A DNA stretch of 64,000 nt from Actinomadura graeca (GCF_019175365.1 NZ_CP059572.1:2666001-2730000); one strand, 5' to 3'; positions 17,242-31,584 are shown, counted from the first letter of the stretch. Numbers and translations: made by a program. The notes: a model not told the origin generated them from the sequence alone.

Positions 17242-20200
17242 CCGTCCGGAGGACGAGCTCCACGGACGACGCCGCGCCCGGCGAGGCCGTGAACAGGCGG
17301 TAGTCGATGTCCTGGGCGCCGGACTTCGGCAGGGGGACCGTGTGGTGGCCGTCCACGCGCACCGGGCCGATGGCCGCGACCACGTCCCCGTCCTCCCGGG
17401 TGAACACCGCCCCGCCGGACCGCCCGCGCAGTACCAGCGCGGGCAGGTCGACCGGCGCGGACGCGGTGAGCACCAGGACGGGCCTGCGCCCGCCCGACCG
17501 GCGGACGTGGTACTCGACGCGGGTCTCCGGGCGCGTGAACTCCCGCCGCACGCCGCCGGTCACGAAGTCCAGGCCGTCCTTCTGGACGACCAGCGCGACG
17601 ATGACGTTGACGGCCGTCTCACCGGCCGGGACGGGAACGGCGCATCCGCCGGTGGTCTCACCGGCCGCCCGCGTGACGGTCAGCGGCCGGTCCACGGCCG
17701 TCACGTCGAGCAGCTCACCGGAGGTGCGGTGGCCGACGAGCGCGCGGCCGCTCCCCTCCGGCCACCACCAGCCGAGCGCGAGCGTCCGGCCCGCGAACTC
17801 GCCCCGCAGGTCCACCACCTCCTCCCGGATGGCGTACCGGCGCGGCCTGCCGACGTAGGCCATACCGTCCAGCATCAGGACCGGGACGTAGGACAGGAAC
17901 TCGCTCCCGCGGTCGAAGATCGGGTCGGACAGCGGCGGCTCGCCGGACAGGACGAACCCGTCGAGGCGCAGCCGGTCGCGCGGCCCCTCGTCGCCCTCGC
18001 GCAGCGACCCCGCCCCGTCCTGCCGGACGATCCGGACCTCGCCGCGCTCCGGCAGCGGGAACCGGATGTCGGTCTTGTGCGCGTACAGCCCGTACCGCGC
18101 GCTCGACCCGGTGAGCAGCAGCGGGCCGGGCGGGGCCGGCCGCGGCGTCGGCGTCGCCTGCTCCGAGCGGCCCGCGGACCAGCACAGCCCGTCCGGGCCG
18201 GGATAGCCCGCGCGGACCGTGTACTCGTAGCGGACGCCGTTGCGGACGCCGGTGTCGACGAGCCGCGACGGCCCGGTGGGCTCCAGCACGACCGGCGGGC
18301 CGGTCCCGCCCGGCTCCCGCCTCGTCACCTCGACCCGCACCGCCCGCGGCGGCGGCTCCCAGGTGAGGGTGATGCGGCCGTCGCCGGCCTCGCAGCGCAC
18401 CTCCGCGTCGAGCGCGGCGAGGACGGTGGCGGCGACGCCGGGCGCCGAGCGCGCGCCGAACCGCACGGCGAACACCGCGTACGTCAGCGGCCGCCCCGCG
18501 ACCTCGGCCGCGGACCGGTCGCGCAGCGGCGGCTCGGCGTCCTCGGCGACGCGACGCTGGCCGGGCAGGTCGTCCGCCGACTCCGGCGCGTCCGGGCCGG
18601 ACCGCCGGACCACGACGTAGGAGACGTCGGGGTCGGGTGACTTCTCCCAGGTGACGAGGACCTCCGCGGCCTCGCCCGCGACGGTGGCGCGGACCCCGGC
18701 GGGCGGGTCAGGGGGGATGCCCGCGAGCTCCACCCGCGCCGGTTCCAGGTCGGCGCACAACCGCAGCGCCTCGCTGTACAGCTCGATGCTGCGGGCCTTG
18801 GGCGTGGCCTGCCGCCGCGCCACCTCGCACAGCTCCCGCGCCTCCCCGATCATCGTCTCGGCCCGGGCGAGCATCTCCCGGCGGCGCGGCAGCCCGTCCG
18901 GCGCCGCGCGCAGCAGGCCGGCCGCCGCGACGTACTGCCGGGTGCCCATCAGGGGCTCGATCGCCGCCAGCAGCCGCTCGATCTCCCGGGTCGCGGCGGT
19001 CCAGCGGGTGCGGACCTTCGCGAGCCTGACCGAGACCGGGTCCTCGGAGCGGGCGGGGAGCCGCCAGATGCGCTCCGCCCGGTCCAGGTACGTCTCCGCC
19101 TGCGCCAGCCGGTGCGCGTCGAGGGCCTCGCTCGCCTGGACGGCGAGGTCGTCGACGACGTCCCGCTGGCCGATGGGGAAGCCGCAGCGGCAGCCGCCGA
19201 ACCGGGGCTCGACCGCTCCGCAGCTCGGGCACGGCTCGCGCAGCGGGAAGGCGCAGACGAAGCAGGTCTCCGCGTCGGTCCCGTTGAGGCCGGCGCAGCG
19301 GGGGCACTGCACCATGCCGCGCACCCGGTCCTCGTCCTCGGGTGCGGGCAGCTCGACGGCCCAGCCGTCCTTCGCCAGCCGTTCGCGCAGGTATCCCAGC
19401 GCGACCGAGAGGTCGTCGACGCCGCGGGTGCGCGCCTCCTCCAGGAACGCCTCGACCTGGCCGCCGCTCACCGACCTCGCGGTGCCGAGCACGTCGAGGA
19501 ACCACTCCACCAGCTCGCGGAGCTTCTCCAGGCGCATCGACGCGTCGAGCCGCGCGCGCTGCTCGTCGGACTGGAAGAGGCTCGTCTTGGCCAGGCCGCT
19601 CAGCCGCTCCAGCGCCTTGATGGCGGGGTCCTGCTTGTTCTTGCGGTGGTGCTGCCTCAGGTAGAGCATGTCCGCGGCGGCGAGCAGCGTCTCCCGGGGG
19701 CTCTGCTCGTTGACCGCGGGATCCGCCGTCTTGAGCACGTCGTAGATCGACCGTTCCCGCGCGCTCTCCAGCAGATCGCGCAGCTGCGTCTCGGTCCGCT
19801 CGTCGAGCCGGGACCCGGCCGGGCCGTCCTGGACGGGGCGGACCGGCGCGCCGTCGAGCTGCTCCCGCAGGCCCGGGTCGGCGGCCAGGATGTCCCCGAA
19901 GTCCTCGTAGAGCACGGTGACCTCCGTCTGGAGGACGAACCCGCGCCTGGCCATCAGGGCGAACCTGGCCTTGAACTCCTTGCGCCGCGCCAGGCGGGCC
20001 GCCCTGGCCTGCTTCCTGGCCCGGTCGCCCTCCGCCTTGCGCTGCTCGGGGTCGCCCATGACCTGGCGGATGTCCTTGAGGAGCCCCAGGAGGCGCTTCG
20101 CCTCGGCCGTCGCGGGGAGCGACTGGAGGCCCATCGACCGGCGGGTCCACTGCTTCTGCGCCTCCGACAGCGTCCGCTCGAACACCATCCTGTCCCAGGG

Positions 20201-20256
20201 CGCGTCGGGGTCGATCTCCAGCAGGACGAAGTAGTTCGGCCGCTCCCCGCCTGCGG

Positions 20257-20260
<4 letters not shown>
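17231..20260 (-). CDS. J-like / zinc-ribbon / FN3 protein of the chaperone operon
   Basis: A protein of 1,009 aa; the ATG overlaps the previous TGA (ATGA). Residues 8-75 look like a J domain (NYFVLLEIDPDAP ... VMGDPEQR), but at the HPD position the sequence reads TRR, so canonical Hsp70 ATPase stimulation is doubtful. A helical region follows, then a double zinc ribbon (CPRC, CFVC, CPSC, CRC) near residues 315-365. A second helical segment precedes two FN3-like domains (VLVTWEKSPDPDVSYVV and ITLTWEPPPRAVRVEV) and a ~300-aa beta-rich C-terminus. It probably recruits substrates to the two Hsp70 proteins of the operon. No membrane segment or signal peptide is visible. Confidence 0.78.
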
Positions 20261-24043
<3,783 letters not shown>

Positions 24044-24047
<4 letters not shown>

Positions 24048-24721
24048 CTGGGAGCTCCTTTTTCTGTGTGGTCGGCTAATGCGGTGTTACCGGACCCCAC
24101 GTCCGCGTCCTCGCCCGCGGAAGTGCCCGCATCGGTGCCCGCGGGCGCGGGCGTAGGCGCGTCCGGCTCCGGCGCGCCGTTCGCGGGCGCCGCGGCGACA
24201 TGGCGGTGGACGCTCACCCATTCGGGGCGCAGGACGTTCTCGTCCCAGGAGAAACCGGCCCGGAGACGCCGGGCGACCGTGCGCCCGAGGGCCGGGTCGG
24301 AGGTGTCGACCGTGCTCACGACCTGCTGGCGGGCACGGTCCAGGGCGTCGCCGTCGACGGAGAACCGCCGCACGCCGTTGCGCACGAGGATCTGCTCGAC
24401 GGTGTCGCGGAAGAAGGCGAGGGTGCCCGCGGTGGGGGACGGGGTCTCGGCGGCGTCGATGACCTGCGTGAGATCGTCGTGGAGCGAGACGAGATCGAGC
24501 AGGACGGGCCGGAGCAGGGTCTGGTGGAAGCCCTGGCGGTGCCGGTCCAGCTCGTCGCTCATCGACTCGACGAGGCGTTCCCGGACCTCGTCATAGCGGA
24601 TCTTGGAGTCGAACAGTTTCCGGAGCCCGCGCAGCTCCTCCGCTAAGGACCTGATCGCCGGACCCGCACCGCCGTCCACCGGAACGTCGGTGCCGTCCCG
24701 CTCCGGAGCACCATCGGTCAT
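24044..24721 (-). CDS. GrpE-like nucleotide exchange factor
   Basis: A protein of 225 aa and first gene of the chaperone operon. A long N-terminal helix leads into LRPVLLDLVSLHDDLTQVI, which corresponds to the GrpE core, and a beta part with TVARRLRAGFSWDENVLRPEWVSV matches the C-terminal beta domain. The last 45 residues are Ala/Pro/Asp-rich and look disordered. GrpE proteins drive ADP release from Hsp70. Its place in front of two Hsp70 genes fits that. A GATAAT at 24757-24762 (minus strand), about 36 bp upstream, could be a -10 box; no HAIR or CIRCE heat-shock operator is visible. Confidence 0.82.
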
Positions 24722-24811
24722 TTGCCCACCCTGCGGTATCCGAGTAACGGGTCACATTATCGGGCCGGACGGGCGATCCCGGCGGTCGGATCGGCACGTT
24801 TGGCCACAAGC

Positions 24812-24837
24812 GGCTTGGCCGGTATTCCGGCCAAGCC
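24812..24837 (-). terminator. Hairpin between the amidohydrolase and chaperone operons
   Basis: A perfect 11-bp stem, GGCTTGGCCGG / CCGGCCAAGCC, with the 4-nt loop TATT. It lies past the 3' end of the amidohydrolase gene (24874) and upstream of the chaperone promoter region, so it probably insulates the two leftward units. There is no T-tract on the downstream side. Confidence 0.55.
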
Positions 24838-24873
24838 ACCTGTTTCCCACCCGTTATGGCGCATTAAAAATGA

Positions 24874-26520
24874 TCACTGTGAGTGGACGGCGCGGCCTCC
24901 GACGAGGGTGAGCGTCGGCGTCAGCGTCTGGAGGCGTCCGGCGTCCACGGTCATCGCGTCGCCGTCCAGGACGACCAGGTCCGCCAGGTACCCGGGGACG
25001 ATCGCCCCCTTGCGGTCGTCGGCGTGCTCGAAGTGCGCGGCGTCCGTCGTCCAGAGGCGCAGGGCCTGCTCCCGGGTGAGCCGCAGGTCGTCCGGGACGT
25101 CGGCGTACGGGCCGGGCGGGGAGCCGGTGAAGGTGGCGACGCCGCGGCGCCAGTCGGGGAAGCAGACCGGCGCGTCCGAGCTGTCGGCCACGTGCACCCC
25201 GGCGGCGAGCAGCGCTCCGGCGGGGAACGCCCGCGACCAGCGGCCGGCCCCGATGGAGCGGGTCATGGACGCGCCGCTGTGCGACTTCATCAGCGAGCTG
25301 GTGATCACGCCGATGCCGTGCTCGGCGAGCCGGGCGTAGGAGTCCTCGGTGAGGAGCGTGCCGTGGATGAGGGCGTGCCGCGCGTCCGGCCAGGGGTCGG
25401 CCTTGAGCGCCCTGGCCAGCCCGTCGATCGCCGCGTCCGCCGCGCGGTCGCCGGTGACGTGCACCTGGACCTGGAGGCGGTTGCGGTGCGCCAGCTCGAT
25501 CATGCGCATCAGCTCGTCGTAGCGGGCCTCCTCGTCGTCCCCGTGGGTGACCAGGTGGCCCGTCCCGCCCTCGGGATAGGGCTGGTGCAGCCAGGCGGTG
25601 CACTGCGTGGGGACCCCGTCGGCGAACAGCTTGCAGCCGCCGACGCGGAGCCAGTCGTCGCCCAGCCCGGTGGACAGGCCCGCGTACGACAGCGCCCTCG
25701 CGAGACCCTCGGACGTACTGGACGGCGACGGCCAGTCCCAGTGCAGCAGCGTGTTGACGCGGACGGTCATCCGGCCCTGCCTGCGCAGGGTGATGTAGTC
25801 GCGCAGCAGCCCGGGCCAGACGATCGGGTCGGTGACGCTGGTGATGCCGAGGGAGTTGAGCGTGCTCATGGCGGATACGATCGCGTCCAGGCGCTCCTCC
25901 TCCGAGTGCTCCGGGACGTACCGGGTCACCAGGTCCTTCGCGGCTTCGAGGAGGAGGCCGGTGGGCTCGCCGGACGGGTCGCGGACGATCACGCCGCCCT
26001 GCGGGTCCGGGGTGTCGCGGGTGATCCCGGCGAGTTCCAGCGCGACGGTGTTGACCAGGACCGAGTGCCGCGAGGCGTGGTGCAGGACGGCGGGGCGGCC
26101 CCCCGTGGCCGGGTCGAGGTGGGTGCGGTGCGGGGTCGGGTCGAACTCCGCGATGTTCGCCTCGCGCCAGCCCTCGCCGACCAGCCAGTCGCCGCCGCCG
26201 GGCCCCGCGCCGGCCCCGGCGAGCGCGATGTGCAGGGCAGCGAGCGAATCGACGCCGTTCAGGTCGACGGCGTAGCCGGACAGCCCGAACATCGCCAGGT
26301 GCAGGTGCGCGTCGTTGATCCCCGGCAGCACCGTCCGCCCGTCCAGGTCGAGCGTGGACGTCGACGGGCCCGCGAAGGAGCGGACGTGCCGGTCGTCGCC
26401 GACGGCGAGGATCCGGTCGCCCGCCACCGCGACGGCGGTCGCGGTGCGCGAGGCCCCGTCGAGGGTGACGACATTGCCGCCGTGCAGGACGAGGTCGGCC
26501 TGGGTCGTCGCCGTGGTCAT
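24874..26520 (-). CDS. YtcJ-like metal-dependent amidohydrolase
   Basis: A protein of 548 aa, amidohydrolase family 3. The metal-site motifs are in order: NDAHLHL near residue 70, QVHVTGDRAADAAIDG, HALIHGTLL and SSDAPV. These form the binuclear TIM-barrel centre used to hydrolyse C-N bonds of amides or cyclic imides; the substrate cannot be told. The ATG immediately follows the TAG of the upstream fusion gene, and this is the last gene of the importer/aminotransferase operon, so it may release or remove an amine from an acylated compound taken up by the ABC system. Confidence 0.85.
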   Translation of the reverse strand: MTTATTQADLVLHGGNVVTLDGASRTATAVAVAGDRILAVGDDRHVRSFAGPSTSTLDLDGRTVLPGINDAHLHLAMFGLSGYAVDLNGVDSLAALHIALAGAGAGPGGGDWLVGEGWREANIAEFDPTPHRTHLDPATGGRPAVLHHASRHSVLVNTVALELAGITRDTPDPQGGVIVRDPSGEPTGLLLEAAKDLVTRYVPEHSEEERLDAIVSAMSTLNSLGITSVTDPIVWPGLLRDYITLRRQGRMTVRVNTLLHWDWPSPSSTSEGLARALSYAGLSTGLGDDWLRVGGCKLFADGVPTQCTAWLHQPYPEGGTGHLVTHGDDEEARYDELMRMIELAHRNRLQVQVHVTGDRAADAAIDGLARALKADPWPDARHALIHGTLLTEDSYARLAEHGIGVITSSLMKSHSGASMTRSIGAGRWSRAFPAGALLAAGVHVADSSDAPVCFPDWRRGVATFTGSPPGPYADVPDDLRLTREQALRLWTTDAAHFEHADDRKGAIVPGYLADLVVLDGDAMTVDAGRLQTLTPTLTLVGGRAVHSQ

Positions 26521-29500
26521 CTACCATCCCTCCTCAAGCACGGCGTCCAGCGCCGCTGCGAATTCGTCGGCGTGCGCGGGCGTGAACGTCAGCGGCGGCT
26601 TGAGCTTGAGGATGTTCCACGCCGGGCCGGTCGGGTAGACGAGCGCGCCGCGGTCCTTGAGCCGCTCACAGATGATCAGCGTCTCCTCGGAGGCGGGCTC
26701 CTTGGTCTCCCGGTCCAGGACGAACTCGACGCCGCTGTAGAAGCCCTGGCCGCGGACGTCGCCGATGATCTCGTGCCGGGGCGCCAGCGCGGCCAGCACG
26801 TCCCGCAGGTACTGGCCCGTCCTCAGGGCGTTGTCCTGGAGGTTCTCCTCCTCCACGACGTTCAGCAGCTCCAGCCCGACCGCGCAGGCGACCGGGTTGC
26901 CGCCGTAGGTGGAGAAGAACCGCCCGGCGGGGTCGAACGCCTGCGAGATCTCCCGCGTGGTGACCATCGCCGCCACCGGGAACCCGTTGCCCATCGCCTT
27001 GCCCATGGTCACGAAGTCCGGGACGACGTCCTGCGTCTCGAACCCCCAGAACGCCTCGCCGAGCCGCCCGAAGCCCACCTGGACCTCGTCGGCGATCGTC
27101 ATCGCGCCGTGCCGGGCCGCCGTCTGGAAGATCGGCGCGAGGTAGCCGGGCGGCAGGACGACCTGGCCGCCGCCCGCCAGCAGCGCCTCGAACAGGAACG
27201 CGGCGGGCGCGCGGCCCTCGGCGGCGAGGCGGTCGAAGGTCTCCGTCACGTGCGCGGCGTAGTGCGCGCCCGCCTGGGGGTCGTCGTAGCCGTAGCGTCC
27301 CCGGTAGCGGTCGGGGTTGGGGGTGGGGTGGGTGGTGTCCGGCTTGCCGTAGTGGCGGTAGCGGGACGGGCTGACGTCGGCGACCACCGAGGTGTACCCG
27401 TGGTAGGCGTCGTCGATGATGACGACGTCCTCCCGCTTGGTGAGGTAGCGGGACATCCGCAGCGCCAGGTCGTTGGCCTCGCTGCCGGAGTTGACGAAGT
27501 AGACGACGTCGAGGCCGTCCGGCAGCGTCGCGGTGAGCCGCTCGGCGTACTCCGACAGGACGTCGTAGACGAACCGGGTGTTGGTGTTGAGCCTGCCGAG
27601 CTGGCGCGCGGCGGCCTCGACCAGGCGCGGGTGGCTGTGTCCCACGAGCGTGACGTTGTTGAGCGCGTCGAGGTAGGACCGGCCGTGCTCGTCGTAGAAC
27701 CGGCAGTTCCGCGCCCGGACCATGGTGATCGGGCGGCTGAAGTAGGTGGGGTGGCTGTTCGGCAGGTGCCGGTGGCGCTTGGCCAGCGCCCCGTCCCCGG
27801 CAGGCGTCCAGGCGGTGACCGCGTCCTGGTCGCCGAGCAGCGGCGTCGGGTCGGGGAACAGCGCCCGCCACAGCTCCTGCTCGTCGCCGGGCGCCTCCCG
27901 CGGGACGGCCGTCCAGGACGTGGCGGCGCCGTCCGCGACGGGGACGGCCGTGACCTGGATCCGCACGCGGGGCGGCAGGCCGTCGCGGGCGTCAGCGGCG
28001 ACCTCGCCGAGCCGTCCGCCGGCGGGCACGTCCGTGCCGGGCGCCGGCACCGTGGTCAGGCCGGTGTAGAGGGTGCGGAAGCGTACGCCCTCGGCCGGCT
28101 CGTGGAGCAGGATCAGGTCCGTCCCGGCGGCGCCCACGGCCTCGACGCGCCCGGCGAGGGACGCGAGGACCGGCGTGTCCGTCGCGGCGAAAAGGTCGAT
28201 CCCGAGGGTGACGTCGGCGCCGCGCCGCGCGGGGACGAGGAACCTCGGCTCGCCGTAGCGGCCCACCGGCGTCCCGTCCCCGTGGTGGAGGACGGCCTCG
28301 CGGGCGGCGGCGCGCAGTTCGTCGGGCTCGCGCGGGTCGGCGCCGTCGTAGCAGTCGCCGGTGATGGCGAGGTCGAGGGGGCCGAGCCGTCCGGCGACCG
28401 GCGCGGTGGCCTGCCCGGCGTGCCCGGCGAGCCAGGCGGCGGCGGCCGCGGTGGCGGCGTGCGGGGGCAGCCCGCACGCCTGCCGGACGGCGGCGGCGCC
28501 CACCTCGGCGGGGACGTCGGCGAGCGTGCGGACGAGGCCGGCGGCCGCCGACGAGCGGTGCCGGGGGTCGCCGTGCAGCCGCCCGGCGGCGAGCCGGGCG
28601 GTGGTCGCCGCGACCGCCGCCGACCGGACGGCGATCAGCGGGAACAGCAGGTCGATCTCGGCCTCGGTGAGCGGGCACGCCGCGTGGTAGGCGGCGGTCA
28701 GCGCGGCGGCGACGGCCAGCGGGCGGTCCGCGCCGCGCATCGCGCTGGAGGCCAGCACCGCGAGGTCGGCGATCCGCGGCGCGGGCGCCGCGTCCCCGAA
28801 GTCGATCACGCCGGACACGCGGGTGCGGGAGCCGTCCCGCCGGACAAGCAGGTTGAAGGCGTTGAGGTCGTGGTGGACGACCGCGACCGGCAGCGCGCCG
28901 AGCCGCTCGTCCAGCAGCGGCAGGTACCGCGCCTGGATCAGCCCGGCCGCCGCCCGCAGCCCGGGGTCCCCGACGTGCGGCAGCGACGCGCCGAGCGCCG
29001 TCCCCGCGTGCGCGAACTCCCAGTAGTGGGCGGGCGGCGGCTCGGCCGCGGCGAACGTCCCCGTGGCGGCGCCGAGCCGGCCGGCGACCGCGCCGATGTC
29101 TGCGAGCAGCTCGGCCGACCTGCGGGGCACCTCGGCGAGCGGTCGGCCCGGCACGTAGGTCAGCAGCCGGACGAGCAGCCCGTCCACGTCCCGCGAGGGC
29201 GCCCCGGAACGGTCCAAGACGACCTCCGGGACCGCGAAACCGAGGTCCTGGCCCGCGAGGTGGCCGAGCAGCGCCGTCTGGAACTCCGCCGCCCGCCGCT
29301 CGGCGGGCCCGGTGACCTTCAGGACGTACTCGGCGCCCGCGCCGTCCACGACATGGGTGTTGCGGTCGGTCTCGCCGGCCAGGGGCCGGAGCGTGACCGG
29401 GTCGAGCCCGAAGCCCTCGCGCAGGACGTCCCGCAGGAACGCGTCGCTCACCTCGGGTGGGCCGGCGGTGATGCGCTCGTAGCGCGCGTCGGTCACGGTG

Positions 29501-29523
29501 CCGTCGTCGGTGTGCGGTGCCAC
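26521..29523 (-). CDS. Kinase / M23-like / class III aminotransferase-fold fusion (probable amine kinase plus phospholyase)
   Basis: A protein of 1,000 aa. Residues 1-380 form an APH-type kinase with VVHHDLNAFNLLV (HxDxxxxN) and VIDFGDA. About 410-560 is an M23-like beta domain (LGIDLFAATDTPVLASLAGRV). About 580-1000 is a PLP class III fold with NSGSEANDLA, IADEVQVGFGR and the Schiff-base Lys in VTMGKAMGNGFP. Kinase and phospholyase of this kind act in sequence in animals on hydroxylysine or ethanolamine phosphate, so the fusion probably phosphorylates a hydroxyl-amine and then eliminates phosphate and ammonia to give an aldehyde. GTG start, with GGAG upstream. Confidence 0.85.
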   Translation of the reverse strand: MAPHTDDGTVTDARYERITAGPPEVSDAFLRDVLREGFGLDPVTLRPLAGETDRNTHVVDGAGAEYVLKVTGPAERRAAEFQTALLGHLAGQDLGFAVPEVVLDRSGAPSRDVDGLLVRLLTYVPGRPLAEVPRRSAELLADIGAVAGRLGAATGTFAAAEPPPAHYWEFAHAGTALGASLPHVGDPGLRAAAGLIQARYLPLLDERLGALPVAVVHHDLNAFNLLVRRDGSRTRVSGVIDFGDAAPAPRIADLAVLASSAMRGADRPLAVAAALTAAYHAACPLTEAEIDLLFPLIAVRSAAVAATTARLAAGRLHGDPRHRSSAAAGLVRTLADVPAEVGAAAVRQACGLPPHAATAAAAAWLAGHAGQATAPVAGRLGPLDLAITGDCYDGADPREPDELRAAAREAVLHHGDGTPVGRYGEPRFLVPARRGADVTLGIDLFAATDTPVLASLAGRVEAVGAAGTDLILLHEPAEGVRFRTLYTGLTTVPAPGTDVPAGGRLGEVAADARDGLPPRVRIQVTAVPVADGAATSWTAVPREAPGDEQELWRALFPDPTPLLGDQDAVTAWTPAGDGALAKRHRHLPNSHPTYFSRPITMVRARNCRFYDEHGRSYLDALNNVTLVGHSHPRLVEAAARQLGRLNTNTRFVYDVLSEYAERLTATLPDGLDVVYFVNSGSEANDLALRMSRYLTKREDVVIIDDAYHGYTSVVADVSPSRYRHYGKPDTTHPTPNPDRYRGRYGYDDPQAGAHYAAHVTETFDRLAAEGRAPAAFLFEALLAGGGQVVLPPGYLAPIFQTAARHGAMTIADEVQVGFGRLGEAFWGFETQDVVPDFVTMGKAMGNGFPVAAMVTTREISQAFDPAGRFFSTYGGNPVACAVGLELLNVVEEENLQDNALRTGQYLRDVLAALAPRHEIIGDVRGQGFYSGVEFVLDRETKEPASEETLIICERLKDRGALVYPTGPAWNILKLKPPLTFTPAHADEFAAALDAVLEEGW

Positions 29524-29581
29524 GGACAGAACTCCATTCGCGGTGGTCGGACTCGGATGACCGGACTCGGTCGGTCGTGCT

Positions 29582-30724
29582 TCATGCGCCCGCCGGGACG
29601 ACCTCGGTGGCCGCGCCGCCGGGACGGTCGGGGACGATCGCCTGGTGGCGCGGGTCCCAGCTCACGGCGACCCGCTCCCCCGGCATCGCGGGCAGCGACG
29701 GCCCGACGGGGTGCGAGGCGACGCCCTGCGTCCCGTCGTCGAAGCGCAGCCCCACCTGGTGCCGGTCGCCGACGTAGACGATCTCGGTGATGGTGGCGCC
29801 GATGTGGTTGTGGTCGGCGGCCACCGCGGACGCCTCCGCGTGCAGGACGAGGCGCTCGGGGCGGACCACCGCGACGCCGGGGGCGCCGTCGAGGCCCGCG
29901 TCCAGGCGCGGCGCCCGCAGGGCGTGCGAGCCGCACCGCAGGATCCCGGCGGCCTTGTCGACCGTCCCGCGGAACCCGGTGGACTCGCCGAGGAACTGCG
30001 CGACGAACAGCGTCTCCGGCCGTTCGTACAGGTCGGCGGGGGTGCCGACCTGCTCGATGCCGCCCTCGTTGAACACCGCGATGCGGTCGGACAGCGTGAG
30101 CGCCTCGTGCTGGTCGTGGGTGACGAAGATGAAGGTCATCCCCAGCTCGCGGTGCATCCGCGCGATCTCGCGCTGGAGCTGGTCGCGCAGCCGCTTGTCG
30201 AGGGCGCCGAGCGGCTCGTCCATCAGCAGGGCGCGCGGCTCGTACACCACGGCGCGGGCCAGTGCGACGCGCTGCTGCTGCCCGCCGGACAGCTGCCGGG
30301 GCAGCCGGTCGGCGTAGTCGCCGAGGTGCACCAGGTCCAGCGTCTCGGCGACCTTGGCCGCGATCTCGGCCTTGGGCATCTTGCGCTGCTGGAGCGGGAA
30401 CGCGACGTTCTTCGCCACCGTCAGGTGCGGGAACAGGGCGTACTGCTGGAACACCACGCCGAGGTCGCGCTTGTGCGGCTTCAGCCGGGACACGTCCTGG
30501 CCGTCGATCTCGATCGACCCCGCGGACACCGACACGAACCCGGCGAGCATCGACAGGATCGTCGTCTTGCCCGAGCCGGACGGCCCGAGGAGCGTCATGA
30601 ACTCCCCGTCGGCGATGTCGAGCGAGACGTCGTCCACCGCCGGCCGCGGCGTCCCCGCATAGTGCTTCGACACCCCCTTGATCCGGATTCCGCGGGAGGC
30701 GTCCTTGCTGGTCGGGTTCATCAT
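29582..30724 (-). CDS. ABC transporter ATP-binding protein, PotA type
   Basis: A protein of 380 aa. Walker A GPSGSGKTT, Q-loop VVFQQYALFPHLTV, signature LSGGQQQR, Walker B ALLMDEPLGALD and the switch His in FVTHDQHEA are all present. A C-terminal TOBE-type beta domain follows from about residue 285. The first ATG (30724) overlaps the permease TGA; a second ATG follows immediately. With the two permeases and binding lipoprotein upstream it forms a complete spermidine/putrescine-type importer. Confidence 0.93.
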   Translation of the reverse strand: MMNPTSKDASRGIRIKGVSKHYAGTPRPAVDDVSLDIADGEFMTLLGPSGSGKTTILSMLAGFVSVSAGSIEIDGQDVSRLKPHKRDLGVVFQQYALFPHLTVAKNVAFPLQQRKMPKAEIAAKVAETLDLVHLGDYADRLPRQLSGGQQQRVALARAVVYEPRALLMDEPLGALDKRLRDQLQREIARMHRELGMTFIFVTHDQHEALTLSDRIAVFNEGGIEQVGTPADLYERPETLFVAQFLGESTGFRGTVDKAAGILRCGSHALRAPRLDAGLDGAPGVAVVRPERLVLHAEASAVAADHNHIGATITEIVYVGDRHQVGLRFDDGTQGVASHPVGPSLPAMPGERVAVSWDPRHQAIVPDRPGGAATEVVPAGA

Positions 30725-31584
30725 GTCCTCCGCTCGCGGCGAACGAACTGCGGGATGAGCAGGACGAGGGTGGTGGCGACCACCATCACGCTCGACGCCG
30801 CAGCGATGGTGGGGTCGATTTCCAGGGTGATGGAGTTGTACATCTGCACCGGAAGGGTCTGGATGTCGGGCGTCTGGAGGAACAGCGCGACGACGACCTC
30901 GTCGAGCGAGGTGACGAACGCGAACGCGAAGCCGGACAGCACGCCCGGCGCGACCTGCGGGACGGTGATCCGGAAGAACGTCGTCCACGCCGTGGCGCCG
31001 AGGGTGGCGGCGGCGATGTCCTGCGTCCGGTCGTAGCCGGCGAGGCTGGTCGACACCGCCGTCACGACGAACGGCAGCGCCAGCACGGTGTGCGCGAGCA
31101 CGAACCCGATGGCGGTGCCGTTGAGCTGCCAGCGGATGAACACCCCGTAGATCGCGATCGCGACCACGATCCCCGGCATGATCATCGGCGCCATCATCAG
31201 CTGCCGGACGGCGCCCCGCCCGCGGAACCGCGACCGGGTGAGGCCGAGCGCGACCGCGACGCCGAGGACGGTCGCGGTGACCGCGACCAGCAGCCCGATC
31301 TGCACCGAGGTGAGCAGCGCGTACATCCACTTCTCGGAGCCGAAGAACGACTTGTACCAGCGCAGCGACCACGACTTCGGCGGGAACTCGAAGGTGGACG
31401 CGCCGGAGAAGCTCATCGGGATGACCACGACGGTCGGGGCGATCAGCAGCAGCGCGGTCAGCGCCACCGCCGTCCGCAGGCCCCAGCCGATCCCGCCGTC
31501 CCGCTGGACCTTCACCGGGCTCGCGGGCTCGGCCGCGGAGCCGCCCGTGTGCCCCTCCACCTGGTCGATCACCTGCTCACTCAT
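30721..31584 (-). CDS. ABC transporter permease, PotC type
   Basis: A protein of 287 aa with an N-terminal cytoplasmic stretch of about 30 aa and six predicted TM helices, for example TAVALTALLLIAPTVVVIPM. The EAA-loop equivalent, AAATLGATAWTTFFRITVP, contacts the ATPase. It overlaps the preceding permease gene by 8 bp and the ATPase gene by 4 bp. Order in the operon is binding protein, permease B, permease C, ATPase. Confidence 0.92.
   Translation of the reverse strand: MSEQVIDQVEGHTGGSAAEPASPVKVQRDGGIGWGLRTAVALTALLLIAPTVVVIPMSFSGASTFEFPPKSWSLRWYKSFFGSEKWMYALLTSVQIGLLVAVTATVLGVAVALGLTRSRFRGRGAVRQLMMAPMIMPGIVVAIAIYGVFIRWQLNGTAIGFVLAHTVLALPFVVTAVSTSLAGYDRTQDIAAATLGATAWTTFFRITVPQVAPGVLSGFAFAFVTSLDEVVVALFLQTPDIQTLPVQMYNSITLEIDPTIAAASSVMVVATTLVLLIPQFVRRERRT

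Noticed and set aside
24721..24874. Heat-shock operator (HAIR or CIRCE) before the chaperone operon
   Set aside because: No CTTGAGT-N7-ACTCAAG or TTAGCACTC-N9-GAGTGCTAA pattern is present; only a possible GATAAT and a terminator hairpin are found.
26521..29523. Annotating the fusion protein as an active cell-wall peptidase
   Set aside because: The metal-binding His residues of M23 are replaced, and the protein has no signal peptide or membrane segment.
24883..29790. A 1,635-codon + strand open frame over the amidohydrolase and fusion genes
   Set aside because: It spans two well-supported genes on the other strand and has no recognisable motif; it is a GC-bias artefact.
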